This document shows positions 51,231 through 64,000 of a DNA stretch of 64,000 nt, piece by piece. The notes beneath the pieces are model-generated. The model was not told where the DNA came from. It made no database searches and saw only the letters and a list, made by a program, of their open reading frames with translations. The translations under genes and the position numbers were made by a program. The stretch comes from Branchiostoma belcheri (Eukaryota > Chordata > Leptocardii > Amphioxiformes > Branchiostomatidae): assembly GCF_001625305.1 (NCBI RefSeq), contig NW_017802603.1, positions 148,579 to 212,578 on the forward strand, read 5' to 3'. Within the stretch, counting starts at the first letter, position 1, and every line of letters starts with the position of its first letter.

Positions 51231-53169
51231 GTTTTCTAAAGGGTTTTACTGTTCATCTCGCATGTGTGTCACGAATCCAAGGTTCCAAATGCTATGGTTA
51301 CATATTTAGGGAGGAAATTGAAGAGACGTTATGCGAATTATTAATGCAATCAAAATCAGCGTAGGGGATCAAACGTGTAAACGGAGTCACATTTATAACG
51401 TACACGATAAAACGTAACAACGTCATGAGATTTGACAGAGGCGAAATGACAGGGTAGTTGTGAGACAAATTTTCACGGCCATAGTCGTAAAACATTTCAG
51501 CCCCCAAATGGAACTGAATTTCGAGAAAATACCACAGAGAAATTATTTTTGCTGTTGGTTTTATTATACTAGAAACCGTATCTCTGAATTTTGTTTTGTA
51601 TCTTATTGAACCCGTTGTATACAGCAAATTTTGTTTCACAGAAATCCATCTGCATTTCAGTGTACATTGTGTAAGATAGATTTTCGGTCAACTGTTTTCT
51701 TTTGTTTAAACGGACTGTTTAGTCATATGGAAATAACTAAATTCTGTCTGACTTTTACTACTTCCAATGAAGTTTCAATAACCAAATGAAAAGGTGGATA
51801 TATCCATTGTCCTTGTCATGATCTCATTCATTACTTGGGGAACAAAACACTTGAGCAATGAGTTGTTAAACGACGGGGGCCTTTTTCACATGTAGCTGTG
51901 AAACCCGTTCACACACTCCTGTTTGGCTTCAGTCGTTCAGTACTTTCTTGCCCAGCGGGAGGCCAATTGATAAACACAACAGCGCTCATCAATGTTTCCG
52001 TCGATTCATATGGAGATATCGCACGTAAAAAAGGGCGGAGAGCTAAAGAACAATACCGCACAACTTCTGAGCAATGTGCGACTTCCCGACCACCGAGTCA
52101 GTGATGTGTATTCCGAGTGTGCACATGTGTTTTGTTTTTGTGAAATTTTACAGAAAACGTGTTATTTTTCTGGTCACACAAAACCAGGGCAAAATCGGTT
52201 CTTCACGCCAACACAAAACCGTTAATTTTCACATTAGGCGGACAGATTTTTCGTTTGCGACGCTCTATGGTTTCAATGGGGATCATATAGGATACACGCT
52301 ATCTTAGTGGGGCCAATTAAACCCACGTATGGACCTGCAAATTTATTATCAATACGGAAGACAAACATGACAACAGAACTCAATTGACTTGTTATTGAAG
52401 TCCATCCGTTTGTGTGTAATGAATCCGTGCCCGGACATGACAATGTGTTCCATTCTGGTCTCAGTACTGGACCAACTTATTCACTGCCTGAGCCTGTAAA
52501 CGTGCTTGTAATACTGAGACGAGAATTATGGACGAGAAATGCCCCTTTTCATTGTGACATGTCGTCTTGATAGACCCGTCCACTACATAATGTTCGCGGG
52601 TCTGCAAATTGCGCCGCACATATATGGGGAATGTACTAATAGGCCGTCTATGAGGACAAGAATTCGTGTCCACATTTTCTCCATCTTGTGCGAAAACATG
52701 TGGTGCCCATGCCCTACGCGGAGGCAACAACCTCCAAAGCTCTTTTCTCCCTGTATTCCATTGAAAGTAGATGAAATATGCAGCGAGCTCGCTTCTATTG
52801 TGCGGTGTCGCGCCGCTTCTGTCAGGCCGTGCTCCGCCGAACAAAAGTCAACGGTAAATTCGAAATTATACGCTCACCACGAATTTTGTGTGCAAACTCC
52901 CATACAGGAAATCGGGAGAATATAACGAAAAAAACACCCACGTTGACCATTGTAGTGATGCAGGTCTTGTGTTTTTATACTGTACTTGAGTACCATTTTT
53001 GGAATGCATCTCTAAAGGCTGAGTACAACGTGGGTTGGAAAAGGGAGGGAGACTTCGTGATATTTTTGACGGCCAAAAAATATAACAGATTTTCAAACTG
53101 AAATTTTCTTTTGAATCTATTTTTTAAGCACTTCCCCATCATGTTCCTTTTCACACTTTTTGTGGTTCT

Positions 53170-53560
53170 AATAAGAAGCTAGCATGGACCTTGAAACGAA
53201 GGGAACAGTGTTCCCGACGATCGCGTGGCAGCGGTAGGCTCTAACTGGGCCGGCGGGAGACCAGGCCACCTGCCCCCGAAGTGTCTCATTATCACCTCTC
53301 GCTGAACGACTTGGACGGCTACGGGCAAGCAGGGGGCAATAGGCGAAAACTGGTAACCTGGGGAGGCGAGTAATTCTTACAGATGCAGGCCCAGTGGGGG
53401 TGGGAATTCGGGAAATCTGGCTCGTGGTGGGGACGGTAGTTAGTGACACGTTTGGGGGCCATACTTGGGCGGGATTACCCATTAGAGAGCAGACGCCCGC
53501 GCTACTGGAGTGTGCGATATCCTACGCTCCGATGGCTTCCTCTTTCACTCGCCTTTTGTG
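53170..53560. promoter_or_regulatory. GC-rich block 2 kb downstream of Nkx6
   Basis: A sharply bounded GC- and CpG-rich stretch in AT-rich surroundings, with TCATTATCACC and TTACCCATTA motifs. Both strands carry roughly 100-codon open frames here, as GC-rich DNA often does, and none resembles a family. It is probably a regulatory element. Confidence 0.3.
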
Positions 53561-55168
53561 AGAGAAATTGGCTGAAAAACATTGCTCAATTTCCCGGAGA
53601 AAATCTAACTAAAGGGGCAGGTACCCTGTCAAGCATGCCCAAGCAGTTTGCAAAAGAAAACACGAACATGCCAATAAATACAGGTCGCCATCTTTTTTCA
53701 GACGACAGAAAAGACATAACACTACAACCGACACGTTTGCACACTCACTAGGGAAGAAGACACAAAATATGACGAGGACAAGTTCATTTTCTTCAACTTC
53801 GTTAATGTGTGGTCTTGTTGAAACCATTTCGTCAACTCACAGTACAAAAACCTTCTGTCAAATGCTTTGTGGGTGCAACAACGCACATGTTTCCCTCGGC
53901 CACGCTACAACATGGCGTGCGGTACACATGCACCGAACACTGGAAGGTGTAACAACAAAACGGGAACAGCATATTCATATTTACATATATATCAAAACAG
54001 CTGTCTTACAATTGACATTGAAAACCGTCGGAAATATTACATGAGATGAAAATACTTCACTATAGACGTAACATATGCCATACGTTTGGAATGTACGGTT
54101 GTCAAATATAGCCTGAACATGAATACTACAGAGTGGCGTGGTGGACACAGCATTGCCCTACAAAACTCCTAAATCTTCATCGTCTGATTGGTTTTCACAA
54201 AAAATTCGATCTTGGCTGATATGAGAGTAGATTCTGCTCGCTACAGCAAGAATTACATGGCGTTGATCGTCCCAATTCTAGATTAGAATGAACCCCCAGC
54301 TTACAGTATTGACAGCATCCGTTCGATATGGAAAAATTATTGTCTATTGACGGCTGTAGCGTCATACTTTACGGATACGTTCGAATTCTCTTTCGATTCA
54401 TTAAATAATAATGTACATCTCATGTGCAATTTCCATCAAAAATATAAGTTACAATGTAATGACAGTCACTTAAAGATTATGGAATATTCACGTTTACATC
54501 ATGTATACATCGGTCTACTTTACACAAATGGACAATGGAATCTGTTTAAATTAACAAGTATCAAAATATCTGCAATCGCAATTGGCAAATGCACACCAAC
54601 TTGTCGGAAGAGAAACACTTTTTTTCGGTCGAGAAATAACGACGTCATAAATATTTACAAGAATGTCTGAAAGTAACCCGAATGATATGCTAGCTTTCGG
54701 TCAAAAAGGACCGTGTCGTTTTCGTAGTGAACAAGAACTCTTCTACTATTTTTTTGTCCGAACGGTAGACTTCTGTATTCTTTGCAACAATGTTGTCCAA
54801 AGGGAAACAAAATATTCACTCTAGAATCTAAATTTATCTCTGTTTGTTTTGTCTTATTTCTTGTCAAAAATTAAGAGCAGGTAAACAAATTTATCACCGA
54901 AGGTCTACTTTTTTTATCGTCGGCGCAGTGGTCTCTGCGAGTCGAAATAAGTACAAACAACAAGACCCAATATTAGGAGGGGAAATCTCTTACAGAAACG
55001 GCCTTTAAGACCAAGAATCTTACACTAAGTGTCAGGCGACTGGGCAATATGTTACATACCCATGAAGCTGGGCGTAACAAAGGGAAAGCAGCTATTTTTT
55101 CTGCCTAACATACAGGCGTTACCTGGCTACGCCACCATCCGTCGAGCGTCATATAAAACATATAACGT

Positions 55169-55186
55169 TATATATATATATATATA
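55169..55186. repeat. TA dinucleotide microsatellite
   Basis: Nine TA units just past the Nkx6 stop codon, in the likely 3' UTR or flank. Confidence 0.9.
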
Positions 55187-55551
55187 AAATAGCAAAGAAA
55201 GAACTCATAATATATAAAACCTTGCGACATAAATCCGATAAGATATAGCTCTTTGTTTGCCCTGTTGCACATAATATGATGACGATACATCTTGTATACA
55301 TAATCCAAGCTTATCTCTCCAAGCACCTCACAAAACACTGATGCGCACCTAAGGTAAGTGCTTGTGTTGGTAGTTACAACAAACAAAATATACAGACACG
55401 TAAAACAACGGGGGTAAAAGAGATAACGAATCTCCTCTGTCTGATAAAAATATATCCAACATTGTTTGACCAAGACAAAAACGCCATGGTGAAACGGTTC
55501 ATATATATTATGAACTAAATCTACAAGAGTCCACGTTTTTTCCTTGCCAGT

Positions 55552-58374
<2,823 letters not shown>

Positions 58375-61300
58375 CGCCGAGAGACGGGAAAAAACGTTGA
58401 ACGAAACAGACGAAACTTTCGGGAAGGCGACCTGACCGTACACCGCGGGTTCTGTGACAAGTATGGCGACTTGGGTGGCGGTGGTGGTAAATTAATAAAC
58501 TGGGGGCCGGACGCTGCTCCCCGACGCGCTTATGCATGTTACGGGGGGAGTGATTGAGAGGGGGTCATCCATCAAAATGTACCAAGATAGATCGCGATTT
58601 GATACGTCGAGAGGGGCGACCTTTGGAGCCGTTCTTAATGCTGATTGGTCGGACCGAGAGCGCTGTTTATCAAACTCAGCGACACGGGCTGTCATTGGTC
58701 GAGGGTGTTTGGCGATAAGGAACATTATGTGAAGTTTATGAACTCGACGACATTTTTTCCCTTCTCGCGTACGATTCGCCCATTTCTTCTCACAGCTTTG
58801 CCTTTTGTGACGAAAAAAAGTTAGTAATAGTCAACTGAAACACCAATGATGACTTCTTGACGTCCATGCCAACAGGGGGATGATTGTAAAGGTCTCGGAG
58901 ATCCCCAGTGCTTCAGCGCCGGTCACGCACACAGCCTGAGTGAAGAGGATACAATGACTTAACACATCAAAACACTTGTCACATTTTTCATCTTGAGCCG
59001 TGAAATTAAGGTGTTTATCTGCGCACGCCCATGACAGTGTATCCGTCACCTCATTATAACGGATGGCTAATTGATGGAACAGTAAGCCTCGCCGTGTATT
59101 CCTGCCTCCAGCCTGCAGGGACTTCACCAGCGTGTTCTGCATAAAATATCAACAATAAAACCTGGAGGAAGCCGTGCAATATTCCTAAAACTAAAGTCTC
59201 GTCAGGGACCTCTTTTTTTATATGCAATAACCGTTAGGGGCAATGTGTACTTACTTGAGTGATAAAACGATGATACTGGAGAAGAACTCTCCTTTTTTTC
59301 CCCTCCGTAGAGACATTCGCGCTCCTACAAATACAATCGATCCACCGGGTGCGCCTAGCCGGGAGAAACCGGTGAGGAATACAGGTTACATCTGGTCAGG
59401 TTGACATTTTCTAATATACAACTAATTGGTTTGCCATTATTATTGCGCTGGAAAAAGAAGTAAGCGATAATGTTTTTGTTGAAATGGACCCAGTCACTTT
59501 TACAACCAGCTTTGTTACTGTTTTTCTTTGTGTTATGATAGGCCACTTCCTCTTCTACACTTGGCCCCCAAACCGACGCTTTGTTCCGCTGCGTTCGGAC
59601 CCCGCCAAAAATCCCTGGTCGTCCCAACTACGGCGGCTGCGTCGTCTCTGAGGAACATTGGACAACAAGAAACCGCTTTGTTCTTATTATTGCATTCACC
59701 GTACAGCCAATGTGTGTACTTAGTAACGGAGAAATGGTGACAGCTACCCATTGTTCTAGCACGTAGCAAAAGCACACCTTCCCGGGTGCCTTTTTCGACC
59801 TGAATGGGGGAAGATTGACCAAGTTGAGCCCAAACCATCGCATTCATTGCTGACTACAATTGCTACTTATGCATGAGATGGCATTATAATCTAATCAATT
59901 CTGAATGGAACCACTTACAGGGTGTAAGTGATTGAGGGAGAATTGCATGTACCGCTGAAAGCGACACCGTCCTTTTCTCAATTGCTTTGAAATGTACGCG
60001 GCTTTTTGAAGGGCAATAGATGGTAATGAACATATTCATGTTGATTCCCTTTAATTTGCGGCGCGTGCCATTGCTACATTTGTGTGAGTAATTTTCCCCC
60101 AAATGCGCATATGACGGTTTGATGGGAAATAGGTTTCAGGAGAGAAAATAGCGTTTTTGAGGTCATTAAAAGTTCGTGCACGTTTGGGGAAGTTTGGCGG
60201 GAAATGGGGGAAACACTGGACCGTCAGGACGTCATCAGCACGTACTTGAGTGTAGATTCGCGTGAAAAGTTTACACTTTGTGGTCGTTTGTTTGTGTTCG
60301 ATCCGTCATAAACCGTTTGACAGGGCGTAGCGACACTAGGCTTACGACCATAGCAAGGTATTAAAACCACTCTACGGCTTTTAAAAATATTTTTCCAAAG
60401 AGATAAAAATCCAAATAGATAATGTTTCGTATGTTATGTATACTTCGTATACTATATGAAGATACTGACCGATTTCTCGCAGTCTGGAATAAATGTAAGG
60501 TTAACACATGCATGAGAATTGTTTATCCTTATGAAGCTGCCCTTCCGGGTTAAAAGCATATCAAACACGCCCTGGCCGCGCAATATGGCGTGTGGAAGTG
60601 TGATAGAAACGTTTTCAAGCGCTGGATCACGGAGGGAGATTACGTGGATGTTTAGATATGCCATTTCGCATTCCACGCAGCCAAATGATGTGTAAAAATG
60701 ACTTTGTTTTCAGTTTAGTAAGGCGAAAAGACCGGTCCCTTACGTTTGTGTGGTTGTGCCGTGAAGGACTTTGACACTTTGTACGATACAACTAAGCCAT
60801 GTGCATCTATAAAGTGGAGTAAGCAGACGGAGTGAAGAAAAACGACCGACTCAAAATGACAATGGCTCGGGCTAACGGTCAAGTGGCACAACTTCCGCTG
60901 CGATAAATATGTACGTCTCCGGGCCTGGTGTCTACCGCGTTCCTTGGATACCACTGTTACACAAGCGTTAAGGCAGGTGTTCCTATAGAGAACAATACAT
61001 GCTGGGCTCCATCCACGCCAACTGCAATGTTTCAACACTGTTTCGTACTATGCCTCTTTCGATCACACGTTTTTCAGACATGAAAACAAAATTTGTCAGG
61101 AAAGATTTTTTTGAGCCATTTCAAAGAACACGCCCTTTTCTACTATTACGTACATATAAACCTGGAAATTGAAAGAAATGCCTGAGTATTCATTGTTCAA
61201 TGGGTTGGTTGGGTGGATGGAATAGAAAACGAATCATACCATTGTGATGGTGGATATAATTGGCCCTTAGACGTCCAGAAATGTCGGTTGGAAAAGTTCT

Positions 61301-63330
61301 TGTGTCGTAAGGCAGTGGTCATTAAGTGTTATTACCTTCTTCACCTCGGGGCTCACCGAGAGAGAAAACAAATATGTACTTTCCCCCACCGAGCGCGAGG
61401 GAATGGTGGTCTCCATTGATTAAGCGAGCAATTTATTTCTGAGCTGGAGACGCCGGGAGAGACCGGGCCGCTTCTGGCTGGGACAAACGCCAAGACTAAC
61501 TGACTGACTCACCCGGCCTGGAATTTCACCTTGGAAATGTGAATATTACGTAATGATGAGTGGCCTGTAACCGCTGTTTTCAAACGCGTTGTTGCACGTG
61601 GCCCCCCGGATTTCCACGCTTTCATTTGCGCATAGTTGTACAGCGTAAATAACAATAATAATAACAACAAATGTTGCCTCAGCCCCCTTGCTGATTTCTA
61701 ACATCATTGTCCTATTGTCCCACACACCTGAAGGATGGGAAAACAAAGGAAACTAAAATCTCTTCAGGTACGACATCCTGTTTGCGTGTGTCACTCGGTG
61801 ATGGCTAGCAGGAATGCCCATTACGTCTGATACACTATCTTCTCACTTTGTGTCGGACGTCGTGGTCGCCATAGTAACGACACAAAACAAGCATCAAACT
61901 ACGCGGGCTAGCTAGGAAACCTGTGTCTTAATCTGCTGAGGAGTATCTAAGCAGCAGGACGGAGATGGGAAAGGAGTGGGGGGGGGGCAGAAATGCGATT
62001 AGCTCGTCTCGATAAAGATGGGAAGATCTTGGGCTTAAGTGGGATGGATATACATGTAGTATAACAAATATTCAAGATTTATGAATTTAAGCACACGGAT
62101 TTATATTTGTACACATTCATTTATCGCATTGGTGCGGTACATTTGGGGGGGGGGCATCATCTTAATTATGTTTTCCCTTTTTGATCACTAAGTTGATATC
62201 TCCAAAACAACTCCAAACAAATGAAATCTAGGAATGAATCGAGAAAACACCTTTTTTGGAACTCAAGAAACAAACAAGTGAAAAAAGACACGTGCATTTT
62301 TAATTGAGAATTAACAAGTCCGTCAGACGCAGAAATAAACCACAAATTACAGGAAAGAATAGATGATGGCCTCGATTTGCCAATATATGTACACCTTACA
62401 GACTTTACAGCGTGTTATTTTACTTTGAGCACATGGTACATATGGGAAATATTAGTTAATAAATTCAGACCAGCCACGTCCCAATGTGAAAGTGTGGCCA
62501 TAGTACAAATTCAACCAGAAGTGCAGGTATTGCCTATGGGTGGGGTTCCTCCGTTTTATGAAGCTCTTCAAAATGTCTAGTGTACCAGTCGACATATGTA
62601 CATAATAATGAAATTGAAGAGGAATGAAAACAAAATCGCCCGTCATGGATGTGATTATCTTCATAGCAATAAAATTTCATAACTTTCTCATCCTTTATTT
62701 CTGAAGACTAGAGCAGAGTTGTTCCCAACTATTGTGGACTTGGCCAGCGGGTTTTCCCCGAGGATGTTGGCGGGCTTGCTCGCGGCTGTTCACCGACTAA
62801 TTTAGTATATTTCACGGCACTTGGTCACGGGGTTTTCATCGGTCTCCGAGGACCCGCCGGTCGCAGCGCGAATAATCGGCAGAAAAAGAGATGTACATTT
62901 CATCTGGGCGCGGTCAGGGGCTGGCAATGACAAAAATTACGGTGTAACTACAAAAAATTACTTTGTAACTTAATCTATAAAAAATGTACGCTTTTTGAAT
63001 GCTGAAAATAAATCTATTTTCTCTCATTCCGTTATTTCAATCAACTTTGCTTCAATATACATTCAGATCATGAACAAGAAAACGTTGGCAAGCCACCTGC
63101 TTTCCTCAAAGAGAAAGGAGCAGGAACACTTTCACTTTCAACACATCGTGGCAGCGTGAAACGATCGGTCTTTAGAGAAACGATCTTCCGATTGTGATTT
63201 TTAGCGAAAAAAATTGTAGAAACGATTTTCAAGATGTCAAACATTTGAGAAATAAATGCAAAATAACGCGAAATACATAGATATAGTGATGACAAAATAA
63301 AGGCAATATAGAGTCCATTCCGCGTCACCG
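58375..63330. other. Nkx6 5' flank
   Basis: Holds the 5' UTR and promoter at its left end. No coding exon is recognised. CpG-retaining blocks lie at about 59530-59830, 61400-61900 and 62700-62900. Runs of G occur at 61979-61988 and near 62143-62152. Confidence 0.7.
58644..58700 (-). promoter_or_regulatory. Paired CCAAT boxes upstream of Nkx6
   Basis: GACCAAT occurs twice on the minus strand (plus-strand ATTGGTC at 58644-58650 and 58694-58700), exactly 50 bases apart and 270-326 bases upstream of the Nkx6 ATG. They lie in a CpG-rich tract running from exon 1, and I see no clear TATA box. The orientation and distance fit proximal promoter NF-Y sites; the start of transcription is not known. 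Confidence 0.4.
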
Positions 63331-64000
63331 AGTGGGTTTTTTCTCCATGTTTCTAATACATTTGAATTATTTAGAAGAAAAGAATATCCCAGTAACAAAA
63401 GTTCTAAATTTTTCAAAAATTTGAAAATGAAAATTTGAATATATTTGAATTCATTTATATATTTCTGAAACATTTTGAATGTGACTGTACAAAGATCTCT
63501 TTCTTTAGAATAAATTTGAACTACCCATGTGTTTCTTTCACAATTCGAAATATTTAGAACTATTTCAAACAAATAACCAAATGGTAGATGTGGGTAATTG
63601 CCCCCATAAAAGTAGGTGCTAATCCTACTCTTCTGTCTTCCTCTGTATATTTTTAGATTTCACTGCTGGACACTGGTGGCTCTTTTGTTGTAAGGCATCA
63701 ATGCCTGACACCCAGGCAGTCTACCCTGTACTTGACAGGGATGTGTGAATTACTTCCTTCCCATCCCACTGACCTATTTACAAAATGTTAGAAATAATTC
63801 GAAATAATGGTAAAAAATGGTAGAGTGCTGTTGGAAATATTTAGAAACTATTGAAAATGTCATAATCCACATCAGGAATATTTCAAATGTTTTAGAAAAC
63901 CAGGGAATTATTTAGAATATTGACAAGATGTTCAAAATATTTCCAAATTATTAAATTTCTTAGACAAACAATTACAAAGAATTCAAAACATTTCTAAATA
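63330..64000. repeat. AT-rich degenerate repeats around a unique core
   Basis: Many imperfect copies of a GAAATATTTAGAA-like phrase flank a 63590-63780 core that is not AT-rich. The array runs off the window, so its unit and family cannot be set. An old transposon with repeat-rich ends is one reading. Confidence 0.55.

Larger units (their letters stand above)
43349..55551. other. Intergenic region between INPP5A and Nkx6 (convergent 3' ends)
   Basis: This 12.2-kb stretch lies between the two stop codons and must contain both 3' UTRs. No gene is recognised. The first 3 kb are AT-rich. An AATAAA at 48211-48216 is the first clear one after INPP5A, but assigning it is a guess. CpG-retaining blocks lie at about 47280-47780, 48300-48600, 50940-51300, 52500-52920 and 53170-53560. 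A TA microsatellite lies at 55169-55186. Confidence 0.7.

Noticed and set aside
52461..52925. Opposing frames of 127 and 128 codons
   Set aside because: Neither resembles a known protein, and overlapping frames in CpG-rich DNA are common. No splice-linked neighbours were found.
58441..58443. GTG as an upstream start for Nkx6
   Set aside because: GTG is not a normal animal start, and the ATG at 58374 matches the family's N-terminus.

Overview
This is nuclear DNA of an animal, most likely an invertebrate chordate such as a cephalochordate (amphioxus). The evidence is eukaryotic split genes with canonical GT/AG introns, one compact Nkx6 homeobox gene, long noncoding tracts, a hAT-type MITE, a 20-N scaffold gap and an unusually frequent TACATGTA palindrome. 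The species is an inference; other invertebrate deuterostomes are not excluded. There are no bacterial, viral or CRISPR features.

Layout. Positions 1-22377 hold no exon that I can recognise and are probably intron of INPP5A, whose N-terminal exons are not seen and probably lie upstream. Positions 22378-42943 (+ strand) carry eleven exons of INPP5A, type I inositol-polyphosphate 5-phosphatase. Together they encode 308 residues, about the C-terminal three quarters of the family protein. All phases join and both catalytic signatures are present. A twelfth, alternative last exon may lie at 43269-43348. Positions 43349-55551 are noncoding. Positions 58374-55552 (- strand) hold the complete three-exon coding region of Nkx6 (296 aa, homeodomain residues 164-223). 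Positions 58375-64000 are upstream flank, with a pair of CCAAT boxes near the gene and AT-rich degenerate repeats at the end.

The two main points are these. (1) INPP5A and Nkx6 sit tail to tail, the same order and orientation as human INPP5A and NKX6-2 on 10q26. This is ancient microsynteny of the kind expected when a widely expressed bystander gene carries regulatory elements of a developmental gene. Several CpG-retaining noncoding blocks, inside INPP5A introns and around Nkx6, are candidate elements. (2) The end of INPP5A has two possible forms. Reading through a donor in the last exon gives a basic tail and a CaaX box (CVVL), like the prenylated vertebrate enzyme. Splicing at that donor to an exon 375 bases downstream gives a tail ending ETSV, a class I PDZ ligand. 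This would be a membrane-anchor versus scaffold switch, and transcript data could test it.

The enzyme removes the 5-phosphate from Ins(1,4,5)P3 and so ends calcium signals. Nkx6 is a neural and endodermal patterning repressor. The two have no biochemical link; their association is genomic.
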